This document shows, one piece after another, positions 28,422-37,300 of a stretch of 64,000 nt of DNA. The DNA is from Pseudoduganella lurida. GTDB taxonomy: Bacteria > Pseudomonadota > Gammaproteobacteria > Burkholderiales > Burkholderiaceae_D. The position numbers and the translations under genes are program-made. Each line of letters begins with the position of its first letter. The stretch's first letter is position 1. The DNA lies in the NCBI RefSeq assembly GCF_007830455.1, contig NZ_VLLB01000001.1:248001-312000 (forward strand), in the 5' to 3' direction. The notes beneath the pieces were generated by a model. It was not told where the DNA came from, did no database searches, and saw only the letters and a list, made by a program, of their open reading frames with translations.

Positions 28422-29048
28422 CTAGTCCTTGTACGGCGCGCAGGCCGAGGCCTTGCGCGCCGCGCCGTCGCACACGGCCCGGCGGCATTCGACGGCGCCG
28501 GATTCGCCGGGACGGGGGCAGCGTGCGAACACCGCGCTGTACCCTTCCCTGGCACGACTGACTTCCCTGCTTTCCCTGCTTTCGTTGCTTCCCCTGTCAT
28601 GCGGCCGGACCACAGCTCCGGGCACGCGTGCCGGCGGCAGTGCGGATTCATCGCCCGAACCGCCGGAGGTCTCGACGGGCGCCAGCTCGGCAGCCAGCCA
28701 CGGCGGCAGGTCGCGCAGTACGGCGGCGGGCACGGCCTGGCCGGGCAGCGGCAGTGGCGGCAGGCGGTCAGCCGTCGCCGGCACCGGCCCCGGGACCGGT
28801 GCCTCTGCCACTGGCTGCGGTGCCGCCGCGGGCGCCGGCGCCGCAGCGACAGACCGCTCGACCGCGGCGAGCGCGCGGTCATGTTCGACGGTCTGCACCG
28901 TCCACACGCCGCCCGCCCCGATCGCCACCAGGGCCAGCGCAGCGAGCAGATACGCCACCCGCCGTGAGATGCGCGCAGTGCTGCGGTCGGCCGATGCGGC
29001 TTCCCCTGCCGGTCCGGGCAGTCCCGGGTTTGAGCTGTCAGATTGCAT
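28422..29048 (-). CDS. Membrane-anchored Ala/Pro-rich protein with four-cysteine C-terminal module
   Basis: This unrecognised 208-residue protein has a short cytoplasmic N-terminus, one membrane helix (VAYLLAALALVAIGAGGVW, about residues 31-50), a long Ala/Pro-rich periplasmic linker and a compact C-terminal module. The module has four cysteines spaced C-x10-C-x4-C-x9-C with CDGAARK after the third cysteine. Exactly the same spacing and a CEGDARK motif end the protein at 39250-40137, so the two are members of one family. It overlaps nothing, is convergent with the DUF1854 gene and divergent from the oxidoreductase. Start MQSDSSNPG chosen at 29048. Confidence 0.7.
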   Translation of the reverse strand: MQSDSSNPGLPGPAGEAASADRSTARISRRVAYLLAALALVAIGAGGVWTVQTVEHDRALAAVERSVAAAPAPAAAPQPVAEAPVPGPVPATADRLPPLPLPGQAVPAAVLRDLPPWLAAELAPVETSGGSGDESALPPARVPGAVVRPHDRGSNESRESREVSRAREGYSAVFARCPRPGESGAVECRRAVCDGAARKASACAPYKD

Positions 29049-29186
29049 CGCGCCATGATACCGCAACGTTGTCCCGGCAGGACCGGGCACCATCCGATGT
29101 TCCTTTGCTCCCGGCTCTGTGCGCAGGCGCACCGTCAGGGCTGCGCCGCCACGCTACGGTAGCGAATCGATTGCCAAGGAGTCATC

Positions 29187-31481
29187 ATGAAAGAGGAGCT
29201 GAAGGTCGAAGACCCGACCATGCCCGCGGGCGGCTGGGGTTCGGTCAAGGAAGTCACCAACATCCTGCTAGGCCAGCACGTGCCGATCAAGGACAGCCGG
29301 CTGCTGATGAAGCAGAACAAGCCCGACGGCTATGCCTGCGTGAGCTGTGCCTGGGCCAAGCCGGCCAATCCGCATCCGTTCGAATTCTGCGAAAGCGGGG
29401 CCAAGGCCACCGCCTGGGAAACCACCAGCAAGCAGATCGGCGCCGACTTCTTCGAACGCCACACCGTGACGGAACTGGAAGCGTGGAGCGACCATGACCT
29501 GGAAGACCTGGGACGCCTGACCGTGCCGCTGCGCTGGGACGCCGCCAGCGACCGCTACCGCCCCATCGCCTGGGACGCGGCGTTCCGCGAAATCGGCGCC
29601 ACGCTGCAGGAATGCGCGCGCGACAAGGTGGTCTTCTACAGCTCCGGCCGGGCATCGCTGGAAACGTCGTACATGTACCAGCTGTTCGCCCGCATGTACG
29701 GCAACAACAACCTGCCCGACAGCTCGAACATGTGCCACGAGAGCACGTCCGTCGGCCTGCAGAAAAGCATCGGCGTGCCGGTCGGCACCGTCAACCTGAA
29801 CGACTTCGAGCATACCGACTGCATCTTCTTCTTCGGCCAGAACGTGGGCGTGAACAGCCCGCGCATGCTGCACCAGCTGCAGGAGGCGCGCAAACGGGGC
29901 GTCCAGATCATCACCTTCAATCCGCTGCGCGAGCGGGGCCTCGTCAGCTTCACCAATCCGCAATCGCCGCTCGAGATGCTGACCGGCGCCGAAACCGCCA
30001 TCAGCACGCAATACCACCAGGTCAAGCCGGGCGGCGACACCGCTGCGCTGATGGGCCTGTGCAAGGCTGTGCTGGCGCAGGACGACGAAGCCCGCGCCGG
30101 CGGCGCCCAGCGCGTGCTCGACACCGCCTTCCTGCAGGAGCACACGCACGGCTTCGACGACTTCGAACAGTCCGTACGCGACTGCACCTGGGGCCACATC
30201 GAACGCGAATCCGGCCTGACGCGCAGCGCCATCGAAGCCGCGGCGGACGTGTACTGCAAATCGTCGGCCGTGATGGGCGTGTATGGCATGGGCCTGACGC
30301 AGCACCGCCATGGCGTGCAGAACGTGACGATGCTGGTGAATTTCCTGCTCCTGCGCGGCAATATCGGCAAGCCGGGTGCCGGCATCTGTCCCGTGCGCGG
30401 CCACTCGAATGTGCAGGGCCAGCGCACCGTGGGCATCACCGAAAAACCCGAGCTGGCGCCGCTGGACAAGCTGAAGGAACAGTACGGCTTCGAACCGCCG
30501 CGCGAAAAAGGCATGAACACGGTGGAGGCCTGCGAGGCCATGCTGGCCGGTCAAGTCGAGGCGTATATCGGCCTGGGCGGCAACTTCATCCGCGCCATAC
30601 CGGATACCGTGCGCATGGAAGCGGCCTGGCGCCAGCTGCCGCTGACGGTACAGATCTCCACCAAGCTGAACCGCAACCACATCATCCACGGCAAGGCCTC
30701 GTACATCCTGCCGTGCCTGGGACGCATCGAGATCGACCGCCAGGGCGGCGTGCCGCAGAGCGTGAGCATCGAGGACAGCACGGCGTACATGCACGGCTCG
30801 CGCGGCATGGCCGAACCGGCCGCCGACACGCTGCTGTCCGAACCGGCCATCGTCGCGGCACTGGCCAAGGCCACGCTGCTGCCGAACCCAAAGGTGGACT
30901 GGGACGGCTGGGTAGCCGACTACAGCACGGTGCGCAATGCGATCGCCGAAACCTATCCGAAGATCTTCCACGAATTCAACGAGCGCATGTGGACGCCGGG
31001 CGGGTTCCGCAAGCCGCTGGCCGCCGCGGAACGGGTCTGGAACACCCCGAGTGGCAAGGCGGAGTTCTTCACGCCCGAGACCCTGCAGGGCGATCCGGAC
31101 ACGGAAACGGGCGACCCGCATGCGCTGCGCCTGTTCACGGTGCGCAGCGATGGCCAGTTCAATACGACCATCTACAGCAACGACGACCGCTTCCGCGGCG
31201 TGACCGGCAGCCGCATGGTGCTGTTCATGTCGCCGGCGGACATCGCGCGGCACGGCCTCTCGAACGGCGACGAAGTCGACCTGCGCACGGCAGTCGGCGT
31301 GGATGCGGAGCGCAGCGTGGCCGGGCTGACCGTCGTCCCGTACGACATCCCGGATGGCTGCGTGGCCGGATACTACCCCGAGTGCAATCCGCTCATTCCG
31401 CTGTGGCACCACGCCATCGACAGCAAGGTGCCGGCGGCGAAGTCGATCGATGTGCTGATCCGCCGCTCCGCGGTCCAATGA
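29187..31481 (+). CDS. ydeP: YdeP/FdhF-family molybdopterin oxidoreductase
   Basis: This 764-residue protein belongs to the formate dehydrogenase alpha-like molybdopterin enzymes, YdeP subgroup. Near the N-terminus it has a cysteine cluster (YACVSCAWAKPANPHPFEFC) suited to an iron-sulfur centre. Molybdopterin-binding blocks follow, such as VFYSSGRASLETSYMYQLFA, FFFGQNVGVNSPRMLHQL and VRGHSNVQGQRTVGI, and the C-terminal dinucleotide-binding domain (LRLFTVRSDGQFNTTIYS). There is no Tat signal, so it should be cytoplasmic. AAGGAG precedes the start. E. coli YdeP has been linked to acid resistance, but the substrate is unknown and no electron-transfer partner adjoins it here. Confidence 0.9.
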   Translation: MKEELKVEDPTMPAGGWGSVKEVTNILLGQHVPIKDSRLLMKQNKPDGYACVSCAWAKPANPHPFEFCESGAKATAWETTSKQIGADFFERHTVTELEAWSDHDLEDLGRLTVPLRWDAASDRYRPIAWDAAFREIGATLQECARDKVVFYSSGRASLETSYMYQLFARMYGNNNLPDSSNMCHESTSVGLQKSIGVPVGTVNLNDFEHTDCIFFFGQNVGVNSPRMLHQLQEARKRGVQIITFNPLRERGLVSFTNPQSPLEMLTGAETAISTQYHQVKPGGDTAALMGLCKAVLAQDDEARAGGAQRVLDTAFLQEHTHGFDDFEQSVRDCTWGHIERESGLTRSAIEAAADVYCKSSAVMGVYGMGLTQHRHGVQNVTMLVNFLLLRGNIGKPGAGICPVRGHSNVQGQRTVGITEKPELAPLDKLKEQYGFEPPREKGMNTVEACEAMLAGQVEAYIGLGGNFIRAIPDTVRMEAAWRQLPLTVQISTKLNRNHIIHGKASYILPCLGRIEIDRQGGVPQSVSIEDSTAYMHGSRGMAEPAADTLLSEPAIVAALAKATLLPNPKVDWDGWVADYSTVRNAIAETYPKIFHEFNERMWTPGGFRKPLAAAERVWNTPSGKAEFFTPETLQGDPDTETGDPHALRLFTVRSDGQFNTTIYSNDDRFRGVTGSRMVLFMSPADIARHGLSNGDEVDLRTAVGVDAERSVAGLTVVPYDIPDGCVAGYYPECNPLIPLWHHAIDSKVPAAKSIDVLIRRSAVQ

Positions 31482-31714
31482 TCGGCCGCACGACTGTCAG
31501 CACCTCGCCGGGGCGCGGCGAGGTGCCCGCATGGGCGGCCGTCGAACCGGTCAGTCGCTTCTGGCGGCTGCCGCTATTGCTCCTTGCTGCGATGCGCACG
31601 GCCTGCGCTCCGGCGCTGGCTGCCAAACCTGACCAGTACTGGTGGGACAACAAAAGGATGTGCCAATGTGCCGGCTTGGCAGCAGACCGCGCCAGCAGTC
31701 CGGCGATTAAATAA
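31478..31714 (+). CDS. Possible small protein overlapping the oxidoreductase stop codon
   Basis: An ATG at 31478 overlaps the preceding TGA as ATGA, which would allow translational coupling. It opens a frame of 78 residues with a hydrophobic stretch (RFWRLPLLLLAAMRTA) ending near an ALAA sequence that resembles a signal-peptide cleavage site, followed by DQYWWDNKRMCQCAG. I do not recognise it. A hairpin with 9-bp arms (31501-31509 with 31517-31525) lies within its start, which is unusual for a coding region. It may be a chance frame. Confidence 0.25.
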   Translation: MIGRTTVSTSPGRGEVPAWAAVEPVSRFWRLPLLLLAAMRTACAPALAAKPDQYWWDNKRMCQCAGLAADRASSPAIK

Positions 31715-31737
31715 GCGCTTCCATAGTCGATCGTAGG

Positions 31738-32436
31738 TCAGGGCCTATACAACGACAACTCTCGCAATGTGCCGTTTTCATCGCCGCTCGACAGTATCAT
31801 TGCGATATTTACTTCATCAGAAAATTTACCATGGGGTTGATGACACTCCCTCAATCCACAGCGCAAATTGTGGTCCGGTGCAACGCTGGTCCGAATTTCC
31901 CAAAATTTCGTTTTGCTGTCGATGCCGAACCGATCCATCTCCAGGTAACCTTGGAAAGTACCTTTCGAAAGCAGTACCGTATCAGGGCTCGATTCGCCAG
32001 CTTTCGCCGGTATGGAAGTCATCAACGATTCGTCAGGATCCCGGCCTAGTCGGATTACCAGCTCCTCCACGCTGGCCGGCTTTACGAACGTGCTTCCGAT
32101 CTCGATACCCAGCGCATCCCACTTGCATCGCCTGGGCTTCTCGTTCCGCTTGGAACAAACGGATTGGCCACCAAGCACCTTCTCCCACTTTTCCAGTGGC
32201 TCGCCGAACGTGAGCAACGAGCCGTTGAAATAAACTTTTCCTTCGGAAAGTATTAGTGCCGGCTTCGCGCCTTTATTGACGAGACGCGGGGCGCCGTAGT
32301 CCTTGATGGCACCGGCATGCTTCGCAGCGCGCTCAAATGCGGCGCGAAATCGTTCAGAGGCGCTCGGAGTCGGTTCACTCTGCGCCTTACACAAGCCTGT
32401 GAAGCAGGCAAATAAAAGAAAATATATTGATTTCAT
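31738..32436 (-). CDS. Exported immunity-like protein, intact paralogue 1
   Basis: The 232-residue protein has a signal peptide (MKSIYFLLFACFTGLCKAQ) and is one of three related genes downstream of the VgrG effector gene. Shared features are NKGAKPALILSEGKVYFNG, a CSK...RRCKWDALGIEIG block with two cysteines, and a late RCGLRECHQPHG block with two more, probably disulfide-bonded in the periplasm. It ends TLRELSLYRP like the copy next to vgrG. Its ATG overlaps, as ATGA, the stop codon of a remnant of the VgrG C-terminus. By position it is probably an immunity protein or immunity relic; no named family is assigned with confidence. Confidence 0.75.
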   Translation of the reverse strand: MKSIYFLLFACFTGLCKAQSEPTPSASERFRAAFERAAKHAGAIKDYGAPRLVNKGAKPALILSEGKVYFNGSLLTFGEPLEKWEKVLGGQSVCSKRNEKPRRCKWDALGIEIGSTFVKPASVEELVIRLGRDPDESLMTSIPAKAGESSPDTVLLSKGTFQGYLEMDRFGIDSKTKFWEIRTSVAPDHNLRCGLRECHQPHGKFSDEVNIAMILSSGDENGTLRELSLYRP

Positions 32437-32534
32437 TTAAACAGATCATCAAAAAACTTCGTTACGTACTGCCATGTCGATTCGCTCGACTTGCCAGCAT
32501 TCTTGATGGAATCAAGAACTTCTTTTTTGTGCGC
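32433..32534 (-). pseudogene. Remnant of a VgrG effector C-terminus
   Basis: This 33-codon segment reads AHKKEVLDSIKNAGKSSEST and on to WQYVTKFFDDLFK, then TGA. It aligns without gaps to the last 33 residues of the VgrG at 34354-39225 with 26 identities. As in the intact locus, the TGA overlaps the ATG of an immunity-like gene as ATGA. The codon before it is a stop (TAG where the intact gene has AAG), and the resemblance ends there. It is evidence of a second effector-immunity pair whose effector has been lost except for its tail. Confidence 0.85.
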
Positions 32535-32684
32535 CTATAGAATTTTTTGCCTCAAGCCAATCGTAAGGCCGCGGATGCATGGATTTTTTGTCGGTCCATC
32601 GCGTATGAACCTGAGCCTACGATTGGGACCATACAGTCTGTTTGGGCGACTACAATCGGAACTACTGCACAAGGCTGAATGCCG
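32535..32684 (-). pseudogene. C-terminal remnant of a further immunity-like paralogue
   Basis: Read on the minus strand in the frame ending at the TAG of 32535-32537, this stretch gives LCSSSDCSRPNRLYG, then LRFIRDGPTKNPCIRGLTIG and LRQKIL. It aligns to the end of the disrupted paralogue 2 (RCGSSECSHPNGLYG ... LILDGPKENSHIRDLTIGSR) with 20 identities over 34 ungapped positions starting at the serine before the PN pair. Only the cysteine-containing C-terminus survives. It is fused in frame, apart from the stop, to the VgrG tail remnant, so a recombination joined the two. Confidence 0.75.
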
Positions 32685-32699
32685 CCGACGACGAACTGG

Positions 32700-33413
32700 C
32701 TACCTGGAACCAATGGTCAGGTCGCGAATATGCGAATTTTCTTTCGGCCCATCCAGTATCAGCCAGAGCCGGAACTTCTCGCCGTACAGGCCATTGGGGT
32801 GACTGCATTCAGAACTTCCGCAGCGCACGGAATTTCGAGTGACGATATTTTGCCGTCATTCGCGAAACGTGACAGTGGCATCAACACCGAAGCCATCTAT
32901 TTCGAAGTATCCCCGAAAACTGCCCCGCGCGTGCCAGTCGGCTTTCTTGAATTTATTTCCAGAGGGAGTCGACACGCCTACCAGGAAATCTTCTTCCTTG
33001 TCGTGCGAAAAGCGGATTTTCAGCCGCTTGGCCTTTCTGGGGCTTTCGAGTTCGCCGCTGATCTCGATTCCCAATGTATCCCATTTGCACCAATCTTGGT
33101 CAACGCCACCGAACGAACAATGGCTCCCCACGCCGATGATCTTGCGCCACTGCTCGAGTCCGACACCGAACTCAAGCCATTGCCCATCAAACGTGAGTTT
33201 GCCATCTTGCAGTAATAACTCTGGCTTCGCTCCTCGCTTCACCACGCGATGGGGTATATTTTCGATGATCAGATCGGCAGATTTTTGGGCGTGTGAAAAC
33301 TTCGACTTCAAAGAGCGTGACGCTGTTTCGGCTGGACCAGCTTGCGCGAAGCAGAAGGCGCAACTCGTGAGCAGGATCCATCCGATCAGAATCGACGTGC
33401 TTAATCCAGGCAC
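32700..33413 (-). pseudogene. Immunity-like paralogue 2, interrupted by a premature stop
   Basis: This copy begins with a GTG at 33413, giving a signal peptide (STSILIGWILLTSCAFCFAQ) and then the shared KRGAKPELLLQDGKLTFDG and WCKWDTLGIEISG blocks. After VDATVTFRE a TGA (32856-32858) stops it at 185 residues. Beyond that stop the same frame continues with RQNIV, VRCGSSECSHPNG and DLTIGSR to a TAG at 32700, which aligns at the right spacing with the other paralogues (eleven codons between FRE and RCG in both). So it is a single nonsense change in an otherwise continuous gene, or a recently shortened gene. No ATG start exists near the signal peptide. Confidence 0.75.
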
Positions 33414-33583
33414 TCGAGCGGAGGTTCGAGTTCGGCAATCGCGCTGGGCGTATAGTTGAACGCCTGGATGGGCCAGGTTCTTTCCCTGAACGCCAGAAGT
33501 TTGCGCCGCTCCGCTTCGCCCGAATCGCAACCGGAAAGTGCCGGCATGGGCAGCATCGCCAGCAGGAAGAAACGCAGGCGCAT
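33401..33583 (-). CDS. Small lipoprotein inside the immunity array
   Basis: A 60-residue product starts MRLRFFLLAMLPMPALSGCD, a clear lipoprotein signal with the lipobox LSGC. The mature part is about 40 residues (ending PPLECLD). An alternative ATG lies four codons upstream at 33595, where AGGA directly abuts it. It follows paralogue 3 by about 80 bases and its end overlaps the GTG start of paralogue 2 by 13 bases, so it belongs to the same transcript. I do not recognise a family; it may be a further immunity or accessory component. Confidence 0.6.
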   Translation of the reverse strand: MRLRFFLLAMLPMPALSGCDSGEAERRKLLAFRERTWPIQAFNYTPSAIAELEPPLECLD

Positions 33584-33661
33584 CCGGGATCGCATTCCTA
33601 GCCACGCACTGTACACGCCGGGTGAAGCCGCAGAACGAGGGATTTCGTTCCCGGAAATTTG

Positions 33662-34357
33662 TCATGGCCTGTAGAGCGATAGCTCCTTGAGAACGCCGTC
33701 GTCAGGCGTCCCCATCAGTACCATCTGGATGTTTAGCTCAGGGCCGAGATTTCCATGGGGATGGGTACACTGCGCGAGGCCGCAGCGCAACCTATAATCG
33801 GCGGAGACCCCATTTTGTATCTCCCGGAACGTCGTCCGTGCGTCGACGCCGAATTGATCGATTGCCAGGTAACCGCGGAAGACACCCTTTGCGAGCCAGA
33901 CCGGCTCTACCCGCTTCCGGCCGGATGCAGTGGGAATATCCTTCATTTCCAGCTCATTCGCATCCCGATTCAGGTACACGCGCAGTTCTTCCACCGTATC
34001 GGGTTTCTCGAGGGTGCCGCCGATCTCGATGCCGTTCCCGTCCCACTTGCACCAGACAGGTTTTTCATTCGCCTTGGAGCACAAGGCTTCGCCTCCGATG
34101 ACGGCTTTCCAGTCCGCCACCCTTGCGCCAAAGCGAAGTTCGGTACCGTTAAAAACCACTTTTCCAGGTGACAGCAAGATTTCGGGCTTCGCCCCCTTGC
34201 GAACCGTTCGGACCGGGGCGGCGTCCTTGACGATGCCACTGCGTTTCGCGGCTTTGTCGAATACTGCTCGCAGCTGTTCGGAGCGACTCGGTTGCGCAGT
34301 ATCCTGCGCATGAACGCAGCCGACGAGTGCCAGCAGCAAAATAAGCAATTTCTTCAT
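33662..34357 (-). CDS. Exported immunity-like protein, paralogue 3, cognate of VgrG
   Basis: The 231-residue protein starts MKKLLILLLALVGCVHAQ, a signal peptide, so it acts in the periplasm. It carries the family blocks RKGAKPEILLSPGKVVFNG, CSKANEKPVWCKWDGNGIEIG and RCGLAQCTHPHG, and ends LKELSLYRP. Its ATG overlaps the VgrG stop codon as ATGA, the classical arrangement of an effector with its immunity gene, so it is the likely cognate immunity protein. A periplasmic immunity protein implies that the effector works in the periplasm or at the outer face of the inner membrane. A longer frame to 34555 only reads VgrG sequence in another frame. Confidence 0.8.
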   Translation of the reverse strand: MKKLLILLLALVGCVHAQDTAQPSRSEQLRAVFDKAAKRSGIVKDAAPVRTVRKGAKPEILLSPGKVVFNGTELRFGARVADWKAVIGGEALCSKANEKPVWCKWDGNGIEIGGTLEKPDTVEELRVYLNRDANELEMKDIPTASGRKRVEPVWLAKGVFRGYLAIDQFGVDARTTFREIQNGVSADYRLRCGLAQCTHPHGNLGPELNIQMVLMGTPDDGVLKELSLYRP

Positions 34358-37300
34358 TTGAAAAGATCGTCGAAATAATCCGTCACATATTTCCATGTAG
34401 ACCGGCTGGCCTTGCCAGCATTGGCAATGGTATCGAGCACTTCCTTCTTGTGCGCCTTTTCCAGCGCTTCCCATTCCGTCGCCGACTCGCCCCGCTTCAG
34501 CTGGGCCGGATTGCGTCTCGCCCAATCGGCGACAATCTTGTCCTGCCAATGGCAATCGTTGGGATGCACCAGGAACGCGGCGGCCACCGATGCCGGATCG
34601 GCGGCCGGATTGCGCCCGGTCCAGCGGTCGGCCATTTCCGTGCCCACTTCCTGCACTGCATACTTGGCCAGGGTTGCGGCAAGCACGTGGAATGGATGCG
34701 TATCGTGATCTTTCGCCAGTTGCGAGTGCGTCGGGTTGGTCGAACCGTTCGTGTTCGGGTTGCCGGTGCGCACCACTTGCTGGTCGTCGACACTCTCTCC
34801 CACCAATTTGAGCAGGCTCGAATACACGAAGTTGTAGACGTTGCCGATCATGCCGAATGTGTAATGCAGCGCCTTGTCAGCATATTCGTGGCCCGGCACC
34901 TTCAGCCACCCGTCGCGAGCCAGAAGATACTGCTTGTAGATGTCGAGATAATAAGGAGTGCTATGCTCGCGAAGCAGGATCAGCATGATACGGTCGGCCT
35001 TGGTCCGCTCCCCGGGTTTCAGGCCCTTGTATTCCCACTCGACCTTGAACAGCAGGTCAGCGATCAATCCTGCGGTACTGGCAATCACGTCGTCCTTGTC
35101 GAACATGCCGGTGACGACAGGTATTGGATGCTTGGCGCCCTGCACGGGCGAGGTCCAGGGCAGGACGCCCTTGTAGCCGGCCTTGATCAGACTGAGCTCG
35201 ATGAAATTACTGTGGGCGAAATAGTCTTCCAGGACGTGCAGCCCCGCCCCGAGGTGACGGAAACCGGCGGCGTTGGGTCCGGCCGCCGCAGCCTTGCCGA
35301 TCTCTGCCTTCATGTAGTCCCTCGACGCCGGGATATAGCGCTTCATCGCCGTTGCCGGATCGACCGCAACATATGCCGCACTGGGCTTGGGCTGGAATGC
35401 GGCATCGATCGATTGCGGATCGGGAGCGCTCGCGTCGTTGTTCGTCGGATTGTCGATATGCTCGACCGGGCGGTAGACGCCCAGCAGCTCCTGCGTGACC
35501 CTGTATGTTTCGCGGTCCCGCGGGTGTTCGACAAAATCCGCCTCACCAAGGACATCGACGATTTCCGTCAAGCTGACGCGGCTGAAGGCGCGCGGGAAGT
35601 TCTTTGGCGCGCCTGGCTTGCGCACGATCGCAGGATCCACGACCTGCGAGAAGTCGCGCAGCCAGTTACCGAAATAAATCAGTTTCAACGCGTTAGTATT
35701 GAATACACGGCCATCCGCGGAACGCAGGGCTTCTTCGATCGACTGGTGACCGAAGGAGCTGTTGGGCCGCTCCTTGTGATGCTCGCCCCTTCCCGCCCCG
35801 AAGTACTCCTCATCGCCACCCTTGCCTTCCCTGCGCTGCGCATCTTCATCCTGCGCCTTGCGTATGGCCTGCCGGATCGCGTTGTACTTGACCTTCAGCG
35901 GACCGGAATAGTTCGGCGAAGAATACTGCGCATACACCGTTTCGCTGGTGCCCGCGAAATCATAGAACGCGATCTCGTACGCGTACTTCGCGCCCTCGTC
36001 GAGGTCCGCATCGGCCTTGAGCGTCGACGTGCCGTCGGCGTTCTTCGGCGCGAGGTCCTGCCGCAGGACCGCATCGATGTAATGGCCGAATTCGTGCAGC
36101 AGCACCGTGACCAGTTCCCACGAGTCGTCGCCACCCTTGGCGGCGCGGTCCGCGGCCGTCTGGTGCACGCGGATCTCGCGCGTCTTGTTATCGAACGATG
36201 CCGGGTAGTGGCCGCCGGTCATCAGCTTGATCTTCGGTCCCTTGATGGAGCCGTCCCGCAGTCCTTCGTACAGCTTGATGTACGTCGGCGCCGGAATGTC
36301 GTAGCCGAAGATCGGCACGAGCAGCGTCACGAATTCGAGCTTGGTGAATTTCTGCGCGATGTCCTTCAGCTGGTCATACGCGAACGTGCTTTCGAGCTTG
36401 CGTCCGGGCGACGGCACCAGCAGCGCGACCGGCAGAACCGGCAGCGCATAGTTCGCCGATACTGCGCCGCCCAGGCTCTTCTTCCCGGCCCGGATCGTGA
36501 TCTTGCCGGGGCACTGCACGGTAATGTTCCCGCCGTCGATCGTGATGTTCGCGCCCCCCGCCGTGGACAGCGAGATGCTCTTCGCTGCCGCCCAGTCGAC
36601 GTGGGCGTTGGCGCTGACGACATTCACATCGTCACGCGCCTGCACGGCAAGCGTACCAGCCTGCGCCTGCACGTCGATGGCATCCTTCGCCGCAATGAGC
36701 TGGACGCCCAGGCCGTTCTCGCCGGCCGCAACCGCGCCGCCCAGCACGCCGATCGCCTGGCCGCTGTGCACCCGCATCTGCGCGCCGGATGCGAACTGGC
36801 TGTCGCCGCCGCTCATCAGCGCGATCGCCTCGCCGCTCGAGAGCTGCATCGCCTGCCCGGCCGCCACCGCCATGCCGGCCTTCGCGCTGATCGCGAGGAC
36901 GGCATCGGTGGAATGCGGCAGCTTGCCATCGGCCGGTGCGACCACTCTCTTGTCCGCATCGGCGCGGGCGGTGGCGAGGCCCGCACCGCTCACCATGCCC
37001 GATACTGCCGTGAGCAGCGCCTGCAAAGGCGCCTCCTGGTCCGACAGCGCGCTCGCATTGGCCCTCCCGGCGCCCACATGCGCGCCCAGCGCCACCGTCT
37101 GGTGCGTCACGGCCGCCTGGCTGAACGTTTCGCCCACCTTGACGGCCTGCTTCAGCAGGGCGATGCCGGGCGTGTTGTCGCCGGACGGGTCGCGCGACTC
37201 GGCGCCGTGCTGCATCGCGTAGCTGGAGACGAGCAAGCCATTGCCGGCCCGTACGGCGCCATAGGCATCGGTGCGCAGCTCGGCGCCCTGGCCACGCAGG

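Noticed and set aside
31501..31525. Hairpin after the oxidoreductase gene as an intrinsic terminator
   Set aside because: The 9-bp stem is good but it is followed by CCCGCATGGG, with no T run on either strand.
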